From Winogradskyella flava (lineage in GTDB: Bacteria; Bacteroidota; Bacteroidia; Flavobacteriales; Flavobacteriaceae): 64,000 bases of DNA. Under the pieces are notes generated by a model, which worked only from the letters and a program-made list of their open reading frames with translations, did not search any database and was not told the origin of the DNA. Both the position numbers and the translations under genes were made by a program. Location of the stretch: NCBI RefSeq assembly GCF_014243395.1, contig NZ_JACLCP010000003.1, forward strand, positions 248,001 to 312,000, read 5' to 3'. Each line of letters begins with the position of its first letter. Position 1 is the first letter of the stretch. Positions 15,467 through 25,967 of this stretch are shown here, piece by piece.

Positions 15467-16072
15467 TTAGAATTTAAAATTAAGAGTTAGGCCCAAGTCC
15501 GATGAGTTTTCCATTTGGTTGTATTGATAATGCGGACTGAGACTCAAATTTTCATCAACATTGAATTGTAATAAATGCGCATCTACATTGGCATCAATGA
15601 TATTTAGTGCATATAAGCCCAAGGTTATCAATAAGGACACTTCCTTATTTCGCCTAAATGTTTGCTGAGCACGTATTAAACCATCATCAGAGATTAGAGG
15701 AGTTCCGTTTTCATCAGAGAATTCATCATCTGTAAAACCTGCCAAACGTCTTTTATAGGCATCTCTGTAACGATCGAACTGCTTATCATTTCTTATGTAA
15801 AAATAAACGCCTGTACCAATGGCTCCCCAAACAATGGGGATCTTCCAATATTTTTTATTGTAAGCTTGCCCAGCACCAGGAAAGATAGCTGAGTAGAATG
15901 CTGCTTTTGAGGGCCTTAAAGGATCAATTTCTTTTCTTTCAAGAGCTTGTTCTTCAATGACCATCAAGTCTTTATCTATGGCTATGCTGGTACTATCCTT
16001 ATCTTTCTGGGAAAATAAAAATAGAACTGAAAAGAGACACAGCAAAATGCTAAAGACATATTTACTTTGCAC
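15467..16072 (-). CDS. DUF5683 exported/membrane protein
   Basis: The start is a GTG at 16072 that overlaps the parB end by 11 bases. The nearby ATG is out of frame, and the GTG gives a proper signal peptide (about residues 4-21). The 201-residue protein has the conserved block R-P-S-K-A-A-F-Y-S-A-I-F-P-G-A-G-Q-x-Y-N-K-K-Y-W-K-I-P at about 53-80, followed by a membrane segment (VWGAIGTGVYFYI). This matches DUF5683, a Bacteroidota family found beside parB. Role unknown; the tight overlap suggests expression with parAB. Confidence 0.85.
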   Translation of the reverse strand: MQSKYVFSILLCLFSVLFLFSQKDKDSTSIAIDKDLMVIEEQALERKEIDPLRPSKAAFYSAIFPGAGQAYNKKYWKIPIVWGAIGTGVYFYIRNDKQFDRYRDAYKRRLAGFTDDEFSDENGTPLISDDGLIRAQQTFRRNKEVSLLITLGLYALNIIDANVDAHLLQFNVDENLSLSPHYQYNQMENSSDLGLTLNFKF

Positions 16073-16964
16073 GCTGCACTAGTTTTTTGATTCTATTGAA
16101 ATCTTCTTCGGAATGGAAAGGAATAGTGATTTTCCCTTTTCCATTTTTTGATACTTTGACATCTATCTTATGCCCAAAGTACTCTGAAAATTCCTTAACA
16201 CCTTTTTTGATATATTTGGGTACTTCGGTAGATGTATGATCTGATTCAGAAATTGTATCAGAATTTAAGTTTTTCACCAATTGTTCTGTAGCCCTTACAG
16301 ACAGTTTATTGGTGATGATTTTTTCGTAAACTTCAAGCTGGTCAATCTGACTTTCAATATTTACCATGGCTCTGCCGTGTCCCATAGAGATAAAGCCATC
16401 ACGCATACCTGTTTGTATGATAGGATCCAGTTTTAATAAACGCAAGTAATTGGCAATAGTTGAGCGCTTTTTACCAACACGTTCGCTCATTTGTTCTTGT
16501 GTGAGATTAATTTCATCAATTAAACGTTGGTAGGATAAGGCGATTTCGATTGGGTCTAAGTCTTGACGTTGAATATTCTCTACCAAGGCCATTTCCAAGG
16601 ACTCCTGATCGTTGGCAATTCTTATATACGCTGGGATGGTTTCTAAGCCAATAAGTTTGGAGGCTCTAAAACGACGTTCTCCAGATACGAGTTGATACTT
16701 GTTAAAGGCAAGTTTTCTAACAGTAATAGGTTGAATAACACCTAATTCACGAATGGATGATGCCAGTTCTCGTAAAGATTCTTCATTAAAGTTGGTTCTT
16801 GGCTGAAAAGGATTAACCTCAATACTTTCGATATCGAGCTCAACAATATTACCAACAACCTTGTCTGCATTTTTATCTTCAGCAGATTTTATATCATTTT
16901 CTGGATCTTTCAATAAAGCAGAAAGTCCTCGTCCTAGTGCCTGTTTTTTTGTTGCTTTCGCCAT
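16062..16964 (-). CDS. parB: Chromosome-partitioning protein ParB
   Basis: The 300-residue protein has the ParB N-terminal head K-x-x-L-G-R-G-L-S-A-L-L, which contacts ParA. It also has the box II/GERRFR motif at residues 95-100 (the CTPase region), the E-N-I-Q-R-x-D-L-D-P-I-E motif, a helix-turn-helix (SERVGKKRSTIANYLRLLKL) and a C-terminal dimerisation region. It binds parS sites and spreads as a CTP-dependent clamp to help origin segregation. It overlaps parA by one base (TAATG). No convincing parS site was found in the window. Confidence 0.97.
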   Translation of the reverse strand: MAKATKKQALGRGLSALLKDPENDIKSAEDKNADKVVGNIVELDIESIEVNPFQPRTNFNEESLRELASSIRELGVIQPITVRKLAFNKYQLVSGERRFRASKLIGLETIPAYIRIANDQESLEMALVENIQRQDLDPIEIALSYQRLIDEINLTQEQMSERVGKKRSTIANYLRLLKLDPIIQTGMRDGFISMGHGRAMVNIESQIDQLEVYEKIITNKLSVRATEQLVKNLNSDTISESDHTSTEVPKYIKKGVKEFSEYFGHKIDVKVSKNGKGKITIPFHSEEDFNRIKKLVQRAK

Positions 16965-17731
16965 TACAATTCATTTTTCTTAATAAGCTCTTTAGCCAAA
17001 CTTAAGTAGTTAGCAGCACCTTTACTGCTTACGTCATAATTAATAATGCTTTCGCCATAACTAGGTGCTTCTCCAAGTCTAACATTACGCTGAATGATGG
17101 TATCGAAAACCATATCACTAAAGTGCTTTTGTACTTCTTCAACCACTTGGTTGGATAAGCGCAAGCGCGAATCAAACATGGTGAGTAGCATACCCTCAAT
17201 GTCTAACGCTTCATTGTGTATTTTCTGTACACTTTTAATAGTATTTAACAGTTTTCCTAGACCTTCAAGTGCAAAGTACTCACATTGAATAGGGATAATT
17301 ACCGAATCTGAAGCTGTTAGGGCATTCAAAGTTAATAAACCTAATGATGGTGCACAATCAATTAGGATATAGTCGTAATCGGATTTTAATTCAGAAATAG
17401 CTTTTTTCAACATATATTCACGCTCATCCTTATCCACAAGTTCTATTTCAATAGCCACGAGATCAATATGCGCAGGAATAACATCTACGTTTGGCGCATT
17501 GGAAGCAACTATAGCTTCTTTTGCAGGTTTTGTGTGTTCTAGTACTTGATACGAGCCAATTTCTACGGCATCGACATCGATGCCCAGCCCAGAACTTGCG
17601 TTGGCTTGAGGATCTGCATCTATAAGTAGGACTTTCTTCTCTAGAGCACCTAAAGAAGCCGCTAAATTTACTGAGGTCGTCGTTTTGCCGACACCTCCTT
17701 TTTGATTAGCAATTGCAATGATTTTACCCAT
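16964..17731 (-). CDS. parA: Chromosome-partitioning ATPase ParA (Soj type)
   Basis: The 255-residue protein has the deviant Walker A KGGVGKTT at residues 11-18 with both lysines, the A-prime motif DADPQANAS and Walker B LIDCAPSLG. It lacks an N-terminal helix-turn-helix, so it is the short chromosomal Soj type. Its ATP-driven dimerisation on the nucleoid moves ParB-parS complexes. It heads the operon parA-parB-DUF5683-dapB-(four-helix)-lepB-wbqC-DUF6122. The M16 gene upstream is separated by a strong terminator at 17817. Confidence 0.97.
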   Translation of the reverse strand: MGKIIAIANQKGGVGKTTTSVNLAASLGALEKKVLLIDADPQANASSGLGIDVDAVEIGSYQVLEHTKPAKEAIVASNAPNVDVIPAHIDLVAIEIELVDKDEREYMLKKAISELKSDYDYILIDCAPSLGLLTLNALTASDSVIIPIQCEYFALEGLGKLLNTIKSVQKIHNEALDIEGMLLTMFDSRLRLSNQVVEEVQKHFSDMVFDTIIQRNVRLGEAPSYGESIINYDVSSKGAANYLSLAKELIKKNEL

Positions 17732-17816
17732 TAAATGATTTGGTTTTAGAGGGTTTAAAAATACGATTTATTATGGGTTTTGAAAATGGAAGTTGTTAAC
17801 ATTGATTAAATAAAAA

Positions 17817-17857
17817 ACCGTCTAAAGAATAAACATCTTAGACGGTCTTGTTTTTTT
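17817..17857 (-). terminator. Rho-independent terminator of the M16 protease gene
   Basis: The arms ACCGTCTAA (17817-17825) and TTAGACGGT (17838-17846) form a 9-bp stem, and T-rich tracts flank it on both strands. It lies just after the stop of the minus-strand M16 gene and before parA, insulating the par operon. Confidence 0.85.
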
Positions 17858-17873
17858 AATTTGAAAAATGGCT

Positions 17874-20732
17874 CTATTCTTCCTCAGGCATTAAAACAGC
17901 CTTGATGTAACCATTTGTTAGGTATTTCTTAGCCACATTATGGATGTCCTTAGTGGTTAGTGCGTTAACATTACTTTCGTAATTAACAACATTATTCAAA
18001 TCTGATTTGTTGTAATCGGCACCTTTGATAGCAGATAGCCAAAAGCGATTTTGCTCTAAATTTTCTTTTCTCGTAAGCAGTAATGCTTTCTTCACTTTAT
18101 CTAGATCGACTTCTGTAGGACCATCTTTTATTATTTTTTCTAATTCTGCGATTGATGCCGCTGCTAATTTTTCGGCATTATCAGGTCCGCAGGGGAATGA
18201 AATACTAAAACTGTATCGGCCATAAGGAATTTTACTCATAGAGCCTCTAGCTCCAGCACCGTAAACACCACCTTCTTCTTCTCTTAATTTTTCAATAAGT
18301 TTTATACTTAGAATTTCTCCTAGTGCACTTAATGCTCTCGCCTCTTTCTCGTCGTACTGCGCTTCACCAGAAAACGTAAGTCTCACTTGACTCTTTGGCT
18401 CAGTCCCTTTGTTGTACGTAAACTCATGGGAACCTGATTTTGGTCTAAAGTCATGTACTTTATACATTTCATTATCGCCATTACTAGGAAGAGAAGCAAT
18501 GTAGGTCTCAGCATATTCAGCGATTTTATCGTCTTCTACATTACCTACAAAGTAGAAGTGGAAATCACCTGCATTGGCAAAACGTTCTTTGTATTTTTCA
18601 TATGCTAAATCGTAGTTGGCCTTATCTAAGGCTTCTTCATCTGGAAACCCAGTATATCTTGGATTACCTTCGTTTGTGAATTCTCCTAGTGCAATTGAGA
18701 ATGAAATATTTGGATTGGATAATATATTGCCTAAAAATGCCTTTTGCTTGCTTATAAATGAAGAAAACGCTTCGGGATCCTTATCTAACTTGGTAAAGTA
18801 TAGGTGAATCATTTGAAACATCATTTCCATATCTTTTGGAGATGCAGAACCTCTGAAACCTTCATCATTTCCGCCAATATAAGGTCTAACTCTAACGATT
18901 TTACCAGACGTCATCTTGGCCATTTCGTTTTTATCTATGCCGTCGATACCAGCCTCAAATAAACCACCATTAGCACTCGCAGTCTGCTTTAATTCTTCAG
19001 TAGAATATAGGGATGTGCCTCCATAACTAAAGGCTTCCATCAATACTTCGTCATTCTTAAAATCTGTTTTCTTGTAAGTGACTTTCGCACCATTACTCAA
19101 GGTAAGGGTAGTGGTTTCATTGATTTGCCCTTCATTATTTACTTCTTTTTTTGTAATACTCCCTTTTGTAGGTTTTACAGGCATTAGTTCATCACGTACT
19201 GCTTCATCTTCGTAATCTTTGATATCAGCTTTCTTGACACTTTCTAACAAATCAATAACCTCTTTTTCAGTAACCTTGGTTAGACCGTCTTTTTTTGGAC
19301 CAGTTAATACAACCAGGCGATTATCGTCATGCAAGAAATCGGAAATTAACGCATTAACTTCTTTGAGTTTGATTGATGGTAACTCGGATTGAGCATAATT
19401 ATAAGTCCATTCAATACCTGGAATTGGTCTTTCTTGTAGGAAATGTTGAATGTAACTATTCACAATTCTACCCGACTCGTTCTTGTCCTTGTTCTTAAAT
19501 TGACGTTCTAATCTGGCTAGATAATCTTTCTTTGCGCGCTCTAGTTCAGAAGCTTTAAAGCCATAACGCTTTACACGCTCGTTTTCTTCTAACAATACTT
19601 TTAGTCCTTCTAATTGGCCAGTTTCGTTGGTCTGCGCAAAGGATTGATAGGCCTCTTTATTTCCTATGATACCACCTTTGTAGGAGAACCCATAAATAAA
19701 TGGCGGATTAGGTTTATTGCTATACTCAGCAAGTCTGTTATTGATCATTTGATCAAAAAGACCTTCTACCATGTCATTTCTGTAATCACTGACGGTTTTT
19801 GTTTTTTCAGGATTCCCTTTGTCCTTATAAAAGATTTGGATTTGACTTCCTGTAGCTTCTTCGTCCCATTCAATAGCCACGAAAGTCCCTTCATGATTCT
19901 CGGAATAAAATTCTTCTCTCGGCTTTTCATTTTGAGGGTTTTTAAGTCCACTAAAATTTTCTTTTATCTTCTTTTCTAAAGTTTCAACATCTAAGTCGCC
20001 GACTGCAATTACAGCCATGAGGTTTGGTCTGTACCAATCTTTTTGGAAGTTTCTAAGGCTTTCGTATTTAAAAGTTTCTAGGTTTTCTTTAGTCCCAATA
20101 GGTAGTCGATTTGCATATTTGGACTTGTAAGCAATTTTGTCTAAATATTTTGATTGCATTCTAGTTCTGGCTCCAAGACGCGTTCTGTATTCTTCTATAA
20201 CCACCCCGCGTTCATCATCAATATCTTCTGCTGTTAATAAGGCATTACCTGCCCAATCTTGAAGAATTTGGAATCCTTTATCCAATTTCTCTGGATCATC
20301 ACTTGGTATAGGAAGAATATATACGGTTTGGTCAAAACCTGTATAAGCGTTAAGGTCTGCACCAAACTCCACCCCAATACTTTGTAGGTAATCTACCAAC
20401 TCATTTTTCTTAAAGTTGGTTGTTCCGTTAAAGTTCATGTGCTCCATAAAATGGGCTAGGCCAACTTGGTCGTCAGTTTCTACTATTGAGCCAGCTTTCA
20501 AGGCCAGTCTAAGTTCTACTTTATCTTCTGGTTTACCATTATTCTGAATGTAATAGGTGAGTCCGTTAGAGAGTTTTCCAATTTTTACTTCAGGTGTAAT
20601 GGGTAGTACTTCAGATGGGACAGTACCTGTGGTCTGTTTTTCTGGAGTTTTGGTTTGCGCATTGGCATTAAAGACAAGGAACAAACAACATACAAATAGT
20701 GTTTTGAACACTTTAGAGCGTTTTGTAGTCAT
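17874..20732 (-). CDS. M16 family zinc metalloprotease, two-module, exported
   Basis: The 952-residue protein has a signal peptide (about residues 8-25, ending ANA-QT) and a first M16 module with the inverted zinc motif H94-F-M-E-H98; the downstream Glu pair is in the RGVVIEEY region. A second module from about residue 530 keeps the fold but no HxxEH, as expected for the non-catalytic half of pitrilysin-type enzymes. It probably degrades peptides in the periplasm. Separate transcription is likely, with a terminator after the stop and a 135-base gap before the next gene. Confidence 0.93.
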   Translation of the reverse strand: MTTKRSKVFKTLFVCCLFLVFNANAQTKTPEKQTTGTVPSEVLPITPEVKIGKLSNGLTYYIQNNGKPEDKVELRLALKAGSIVETDDQVGLAHFMEHMNFNGTTNFKKNELVDYLQSIGVEFGADLNAYTGFDQTVYILPIPSDDPEKLDKGFQILQDWAGNALLTAEDIDDERGVVIEEYRTRLGARTRMQSKYLDKIAYKSKYANRLPIGTKENLETFKYESLRNFQKDWYRPNLMAVIAVGDLDVETLEKKIKENFSGLKNPQNEKPREEFYSENHEGTFVAIEWDEEATGSQIQIFYKDKGNPEKTKTVSDYRNDMVEGLFDQMINNRLAEYSNKPNPPFIYGFSYKGGIIGNKEAYQSFAQTNETGQLEGLKVLLEENERVKRYGFKASELERAKKDYLARLERQFKNKDKNESGRIVNSYIQHFLQERPIPGIEWTYNYAQSELPSIKLKEVNALISDFLHDDNRLVVLTGPKKDGLTKVTEKEVIDLLESVKKADIKDYEDEAVRDELMPVKPTKGSITKKEVNNEGQINETTTLTLSNGAKVTYKKTDFKNDEVLMEAFSYGGTSLYSTEELKQTASANGGLFEAGIDGIDKNEMAKMTSGKIVRVRPYIGGNDEGFRGSASPKDMEMMFQMIHLYFTKLDKDPEAFSSFISKQKAFLGNILSNPNISFSIALGEFTNEGNPRYTGFPDEEALDKANYDLAYEKYKERFANAGDFHFYFVGNVEDDKIAEYAETYIASLPSNGDNEMYKVHDFRPKSGSHEFTYNKGTEPKSQVRLTFSGEAQYDEKEARALSALGEILSIKLIEKLREEEGGVYGAGARGSMSKIPYGRYSFSISFPCGPDNAEKLAAASIAELEKIIKDGPTEVDLDKVKKALLLTRKENLEQNRFWLSAIKGADYNKSDLNNVVNYESNVNALTTKDIHNVAKKYLTNGYIKAVLMPEEE

Positions 20733-20867
20733 CGATTGATGGTTTAAATGATTAATAGTTAAAATTCCATAAGAAAATTCCTCTAATTTAAGCTTTTATA
20801 GTGGCTGTAAAAAGGAATAACACTATTTTAACTAAATTTTTAGTTGGATATTATGTGGGTAGTTTCA

Positions 20868-22988
20868 TTAATCAATCAAAATCTCTAAAATCTGAATCGC
20901 TGCGTCGCTAATTTTAGTGCCTGGTCCAAAAACAGCTACTGCACCGGCATCAAATAAATATTGATAATCTTGCTTTGGAATGACACCCCCTACGATTACC
21001 ATAATATCATCTCTACCATAGGCTTTTAATTCTTCTATTACTTGAGGGACTAAGGTTTTGTGACCAGCTGCTAATGAAGATACACCCAAAATATGAACAT
21101 CATTTTCAACCGCTTGTTTCGCGGCTTCCTTAGGTGTTTGGAATAACGGACCAATATCGACATCAAAACCAACATCTGCATAACCTGTGGCCACAACCTT
21201 GGCACCTCTATCGTGTCCATCTTGTCCCATTTTAGCAATCATAATGCGAGGTCTCCGACCATCTTGTTCTGCAAATTGATCGGCTAGTTCTCTTGCTTTT
21301 TTAAAGCTTTTATCGTCTTTTATTTCTTTACTGTACACGCCGCTGAATGATTTTATTTGTGCTTTGTAACGACCAAATTCCGCCTCTAGTGCATCACTGA
21401 TTTCTCCTAAAGTTGCGCGTTTTCTGGCTGCATCTACGGCTAAAGCTAATAAATTTTCTTTACCTGTTTTCGCTGCTTCTGTCAATTTAGATAATACTGA
21501 GGATACTTCTTCATTATTTCGAGTAGATTTGATGTGGTTCAAACGTTCTATCTGTTGATTACGAACTGTTTGGTTATCAACTTCTAGAATATGAAGTGGA
21601 TCTTCTTCTTCAAGTTGATATTTGTTGACTCCTACAATAATATCTTGTCCAGAATCTATTCGTGCTTGTTTGCGTGCTGCAGCTTCTTCAATTCTTAGTT
21701 TGGGAATTCCGGCTTCTATGGCCTTAGTCATGCCACCCAATTCTTCAACTTCTTCAATTAATTGCCATGCTTTTTGAGCAATATCATTCGTCAAACGTTC
21801 TACATAGTAACTACCAGCCCATGGGTCTACGGTTTTTGTGATATGCGTTTCTTGTTGTAAATAAATCTGTGTATTTCTTGCAATTCGTGCCGAAAAATCT
21901 GTTGGTAAAGCAATGGCTTCATCCAAGGCATTGGTATGCAAACTTTGGGTACCACCAAATGCCGCTGCAGTCGCTTCAATACAGGTTCTGGCGACGTTGT
22001 TAAAAGGATCTTGCTCGGTTAAACTCCAACCAGAGGTTTGGCAATGCGTTCTTAAAGCTAGGGATTTTTGATTTTTTGGGTTGAATTGCTTCACAAGCTT
22101 AGCCCAAAGCATGCGTGCGGCACGCATCTTGGCAATTTCCATAAAGTGGTTCATGCCAATGGCCCAAAAGAACGATAGACGAGGCGCGAACGTATCGATA
22201 TCCATGCCAGCTTCTAGTCCTTTTCTAATGTATTCTAGACCATCTGCTAAAGTATAAGCCAATTCAATATCGCATGTAGCACCAGCTTCTTGCATATGGT
22301 AACCGGAAATACTAATGCTATTGAAACGTGGCATGCTTTTACTCGTATATTCAAAAATATCAGATATAATTTTCATGGATGGTTTAGGAGGGTAGATGTA
22401 GGTATTCCGCACCATAAACTCTTTTAGAATATCATTCTGAATGGTTCCAGCCAATTGTTCGGGTTTAACGCCTTGTTCTTCCGCTGCAACTATATAAAAA
22501 GCCATAATTGGAAGTACAGCACCATTCATTGTCATGGACACTGACATCTCACCTAATGGGATTTGATCGAAAAGCGTTTTCATGTCCTCTACTGAATCTA
22601 TAGCAACCCCTGCCTTGCCAACATCACCTATCACACGCTCATGGTCAGAGTCGTAGCCTCTATGTGTTGCCAAATCAAATGCAACTGATAAACCTTTTTG
22701 TCCTGCAGCTAAATTTCGTCTATAAAAGGCATTACTTTCTTCTGCTGTTGAAAAACCCGCATACTGTCTTATTGTCCAAGGTCTTCGAACATACATAGTT
22801 GAATATGGTCCGCGAAGATTTGGCGCAATACCAGCAACAAAATCTAGATGTTCTAAATCTTGAACATCTGCTTTTGAATAGGTCGATTTAACATCTATGT
22901 CTTCAGCAGTACGGAAAATACTTTTATAAGTGTCATTCTCATAATCTGAAGATTTGGGTTTTATATGTTGAAGATCTTTACGTTTCAT
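20868..22988 (-). CDS. mutB: Methylmalonyl-CoA mutase large (alpha) subunit
   Basis: The 706-residue protein has the TIM-barrel motifs R-G-P-Y[17 protein letters not shown] (about 57-80) and A-T-H-R-G-Y-D-S-D. Near the C-terminus is the B12-binding motif D590-G-H592-D-R-G, where His592 is the lower cobalt ligand, with the following GG motif near 673. The enzyme interconverts succinyl-CoA and methylmalonyl-CoA using adenosylcobalamin, for propionate metabolism. Its ATG overlaps the preceding lipoprotein gene by four bases. The symbol scpA is also used. Confidence 0.97.
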   Translation of the reverse strand: MKRKDLQHIKPKSSDYENDTYKSIFRTAEDIDVKSTYSKADVQDLEHLDFVAGIAPNLRGPYSTMYVRRPWTIRQYAGFSTAEESNAFYRRNLAAGQKGLSVAFDLATHRGYDSDHERVIGDVGKAGVAIDSVEDMKTLFDQIPLGEMSVSMTMNGAVLPIMAFYIVAAEEQGVKPEQLAGTIQNDILKEFMVRNTYIYPPKPSMKIISDIFEYTSKSMPRFNSISISGYHMQEAGATCDIELAYTLADGLEYIRKGLEAGMDIDTFAPRLSFFWAIGMNHFMEIAKMRAARMLWAKLVKQFNPKNQKSLALRTHCQTSGWSLTEQDPFNNVARTCIEATAAAFGGTQSLHTNALDEAIALPTDFSARIARNTQIYLQQETHITKTVDPWAGSYYVERLTNDIAQKAWQLIEEVEELGGMTKAIEAGIPKLRIEEAAARKQARIDSGQDIIVGVNKYQLEEEDPLHILEVDNQTVRNQQIERLNHIKSTRNNEEVSSVLSKLTEAAKTGKENLLALAVDAARKRATLGEISDALEAEFGRYKAQIKSFSGVYSKEIKDDKSFKKARELADQFAEQDGRRPRIMIAKMGQDGHDRGAKVVATGYADVGFDVDIGPLFQTPKEAAKQAVENDVHILGVSSLAAGHKTLVPQVIEELKAYGRDDIMVIVGGVIPKQDYQYLFDAGAVAVFGPGTKISDAAIQILEILID

Positions 22989-23629
22989 AATATCATTTTT
23001 TCTAAAAACGGGTCAAAATATACTTCAAAGGGTGCCATAAGATTAATGAGTACTGTTTTCTTGTTAGATGAAATAAAATAGGCATGTTGAAATGCCTGTT
23101 GCTGCAATTTTTGGTTTTCTAGTTTGAAAATTGCCTTGAATATCTGGGTTTTGCCATTATCATTATGCTTGGCGGTAATTTTAGTAAATTTAAGATCTGT
23201 GATCTCAGACACGCGTTCTTGATTTTGTCTAACAATACCTAAAATAAATTTAGCATCTTGTCGAGAGATAGGTTGATAAGGAATTGTATTTATGGTATAG
23301 GTAGCATTGACAGAATTATCGAAAAAGACATAATGGTTACCTTTCATCTCTCTTACATTTTTGAATCTTGTGCGTTCAAGTTCAAGGTCCTTATTGTCCG
23401 TTACCAATGAATCTAATAGTGCTAAATATTGAATCGATGTATATCGTTTAAAACTGCTTGGTAAAAATAGTCTTACACCATCATTCTCTAGATAATGTGT
23501 CTTGCCTTCTACATCATTGATATCTTCGAATTGTGTCCAATCCGAAAATTCTTTTGCAACATCCAAACATGATATCATAATAATGGAAGAAATGCATAAA
23601 AAAACTACTATAGATTTTTTCAATGCCAT
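22985..23629 (-). CDS. Lipoprotein-like protein lodged between the mutase subunit genes
   Basis: The 214-residue protein has a signal peptide ending at a lipobox (IIMIS-C21). The mature part has no motif I recognise; mixed strands and helices start after a [12 protein letters not shown] stretch. It lies three bases after mutA and overlaps mutB by four bases, so it is translated with both. Its exported nature makes a direct part in the cytoplasmic mutase reaction unlikely. Placement inside a two-subunit enzyme operon is odd but seems stable, given the tight joints. Function unknown. Confidence 0.75.
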   Translation of the reverse strand: MALKKSIVVFLCISSIIMISCLDVAKEFSDWTQFEDINDVEGKTHYLENDGVRLFLPSSFKRYTSIQYLALLDSLVTDNKDLELERTRFKNVREMKGNHYVFFDNSVNATYTINTIPYQPISRQDAKFILGIVRQNQERVSEITDLKFTKITAKHNDNGKTQIFKAIFKLENQKLQQQAFQHAYFISSNKKTVLINLMAPFEVYFDPFLEKMIL

Positions 23630-23632
23630 ATT

Positions 23633-25015
23633 TTACTCTACTTTTAATCTGTTGATTTCCAATTTTTCAGATAATCTTTTTTCAATAATAGGTTCAATTA
23701 TAGTTTTGCGCTTTTCAATTTTTGTAAATGGACTGATTTCTAGTTCGTTTTTCATTTTATCAGTCGGATTTGGATGTTTGCTGGTACCTAAAAGTACTAA
23801 TTTTCCAGTATCAAAATCGGCTTGCTCTTTAGCCGCACTTTCCTTAATTTTTCGTTGGATAGTACTTTCTTTAAGTTGCTTTAAAAAACCACCATTGGCT
23901 TCTATGTCTTTGAATAAGTTCAAGGCTTTTTCTGTTAATTGTTCGGTTAACGCCTCGATATAATAAGCACCATCTGCTGGGTTATTTACCCTATTAAAAT
24001 AGCTTTCATGTTTTAAAACTAAAAGTTGGTTTCTAGAAATGCGATCTCCAAATTCATTTGGTTTATGGTATAGCCCATCATATGGTAAATTGTTAACAGT
24101 ATTGGCGCCACCAAGAATGGCACTCATACATTCGGTAGTAGTACGAAGCATATTGATGTTGTAATCGTAAATAGTCTTATTGCGTTTGCTTGGTGATGCA
24201 TTTATTTTGCAATTTGTATTCATATTGTATTCCGAAGCTAAAGTATACCACAATTGTCTCAAGGCTTTTAATTTGGCTATTTCGAAAAAGTAATTGGAGC
24301 CCACAGCAGCGCTGAAGGTTACTTGTAGAGATGGCCTTGCTTCACTCTTAAGGATATTGTCTAAATGATTTAGATATTCATTGGCATGAGCCAATGCATA
24401 AGCCAATTGCTGCACAATATTGGCACCAGCATTTTGATAAAGACTTAAATCAATGCTTAACTGATTGGTGTTTTTTACAATGGATTCAAATTTAGAGTGG
24501 TCGACTTTTAGGCTGTGATACCAATTTCCTGTTCGAGCTAGGTTTCCTATGATATCTGTTTGAAAGGTAATTTTTTTGCGAGATTTCTCAACTACTCTAG
24601 AGGTGATTGAGTCTTTAATGAAACGCTCAGAGAGAAAATCACATGTAATTTCAACTGGTATTTTCTCTAAATCAATATTCTGGAATACATCTTCAACGGA
24701 AATAGCTTCGGAAGTGATATGAAATATGATACTTTCTGCGCCACGGTTAATAGCCTCAACAGCTTTGGAGTTCGCTTTTTTTGTGTCTTTTACTTCAATA
24801 ACCTGACTAATCTTCCATTCAGTCGCTTTACTATTTGAAATCTCAGGTGATTTATTAAAGTCATCAGAATGATAAAACGGTTTTACATCAATACCTTCAT
24901 CGGTTTTCCAGATAAGGGTCTCGTTATAATCTGCACCTTTTAAATCGACTTGTATTTTTTGTTTCCAGGCTTTTGAAGAAACACTTTCAAATTCGTTAAA
25001 TAAAGATTTACTCAT
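23633..25015 (-). CDS. mutA: Methylmalonyl-CoA mutase small (beta) subunit
   Basis: The 460-residue protein aligns by pattern with the mutase barrel: a W-x-x-x-I-x-x-D-L-K-G head, LAYALAHANEYL, and the C-terminal H-E-S-Y-F-N-R-V-N-N-P-A-D-G-A-Y-Y-I-E motif equivalent to the alpha-subunit [10 protein letters not shown]. It lacks the C-terminal B12-binding domain and its DxHxxG, as is normal for this non-catalytic partner in Bacteroidota, and is shorter than actinobacterial MutA. It overlaps the FtsB-like gene by eight bases. Confidence 0.93.
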   Translation of the reverse strand: MSKSLFNEFESVSSKAWKQKIQVDLKGADYNETLIWKTDEGIDVKPFYHSDDFNKSPEISNSKATEWKISQVIEVKDTKKANSKAVEAINRGAESIIFHITSEAISVEDVFQNIDLEKIPVEITCDFLSERFIKDSITSRVVEKSRKKITFQTDIIGNLARTGNWYHSLKVDHSKFESIVKNTNQLSIDLSLYQNAGANIVQQLAYALAHANEYLNHLDNILKSEARPSLQVTFSAAVGSNYFFEIAKLKALRQLWYTLASEYNMNTNCKINASPSKRNKTIYDYNINMLRTTTECMSAILGGANTVNNLPYDGLYHKPNEFGDRISRNQLLVLKHESYFNRVNNPADGAYYIEALTEQLTEKALNLFKDIEANGGFLKQLKESTIQRKIKESAAKEQADFDTGKLVLLGTSKHPNPTDKMKNELEISPFTKIEKRKTIIEPIIEKRLSEKLEINRLKVE

Positions 25016-25334
25016 CTTGTTTTTGTTTAGCTATACTGTCTTCGTATTCTATAATGAAAATATCTTCATTGGGCTTTTTCATGTAATAATTTTCTCGTGC
25101 AGCGCGCTCGACGCCCTCTTCAGTGCTCAATTCTTTAATGGCTTTATTGTCTTTAGCCATTTCATTTTTATAATGCTCTTTTTGATACTCCAATTCTTTT
25201 TTGTCCGTATTCAGTTCATGATGAAATAACCAAGAATGCGCATCAAAAAACAACATCCAGACCACAAAAACGATAAGTACAAGTAGATAGATATTCTTAA
25301 AAGGTTTTAGATATTTGTTGTCAAAAATTCCCAT
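25008..25334 (-). CDS. FtsB/DivIC-type septum formation protein
   Basis: The 108-residue bitopic protein has a short cytoplasmic head, one transmembrane helix (about residues 14-30) and an extracytoplasmic coiled coil of charged heptads (about 35-75). It ends in the family-like EGVERAARENYYMKKPNEDIFIIE region. FtsB/DivIC proteins form a complex with FtsL and FtsQ at the division site. It overlaps udk by one base (TAATG) and mutA by eight. Its location in a mutase operon is a conserved flavobacterial arrangement to my knowledge. Confidence 0.85.
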   Translation of the reverse strand: MGIFDNKYLKPFKNIYLLVLIVFVVWMLFFDAHSWLFHHELNTDKKELEYQKEHYKNEMAKDNKAIKELSTEEGVERAARENYYMKKPNEDIFIIEYEDSIAKQKQDE

Positions 25335-25939
25335 TACAAACGTTCGTTTATTATGGTCTTAACGATATCTACGGCTACCGTGTTGTATTTGTTGTTTGGA
25401 ATAATAATATCAGCATACTCTTTCATGGGCTCAATAAATTGCTGATGCATTGGCTTTAAAGTATTTTGATATCTCGATAAGACTTCGTCAATATCTCTTC
25501 CACGCTCTGAGATATCACGCTTTAAACGACGGATTAATCGTTCATCAGAATCTGCGTGAACGAAAATTTTTATATCAAATAATTCCCTTATTTCTGGATT
25601 GGTTAAAATTAGGATCCCTTCTACTATCATCACTTTTCTGGGTTTTGTAGAAATAGTGTCTCCAGTACGATTATGTTTTACAAAAGAGTAGACAGGTTGG
25701 TTTATGGAATTTCCTTTTTTAAGTTCCCTGAGGTGTTCCTCTAATAAATCGAAATCTATGGACCTCGGATGATCAAAATTTATTTTTACACGTTCTTCAT
25801 AGCTTAAATGAGAGGTGTCCTTGTAATAGGAATCTTGGGAAATGACACCAACTTCGCCTTCGGGAAGCTCATTTAAAATTGTATTTACAACGGTAGTTTT
25901 ACCACAACCTGTTCCGCCAGCAATTCCGATTATTAGCAT
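25334..25939 (-). CDS. udk: Uridine kinase
   Basis: The 201-residue protein has the P-loop GGTGCGKT at residues 8-15, D-S-Y-Y-K-D at about 38-43, the F-D-H-P-R-S-I-D-F-D-L motif, and the R-L-I-R-R-L-K-R-D-I-x-E-R-G-R-D lid region. This is the uridine/cytidine kinase pattern. It phosphorylates uridine and cytidine in pyrimidine salvage. It heads the operon udk-ftsB-mutA-lipoprotein-mutB and has a -7 promoter element 29 bases upstream. Confidence 0.95.
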   Translation of the reverse strand: MLIIGIAGGTGCGKTTVVNTILNELPEGEVGVISQDSYYKDTSHLSYEERVKINFDHPRSIDFDLLEEHLRELKKGNSINQPVYSFVKHNRTGDTISTKPRKVMIVEGILILTNPEIRELFDIKIFVHADSDERLIRRLKRDISERGRDIDEVLSRYQNTLKPMHQQFIEPMKEYADIIIPNNKYNTVAVDIVKTIINERL

Positions 25940-25967
25940 TCTATAGTTTTAGATTAAGTTAGTCATG

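Noticed and set aside
20733-20867. Cobalamin riboswitch near the mutase genes
   Set aside because: No B12-box-like sequence or suitable stems were seen in the gaps around mutB, mutA or udk. The 20733-20867 gap is only the space between two minus-strand genes.
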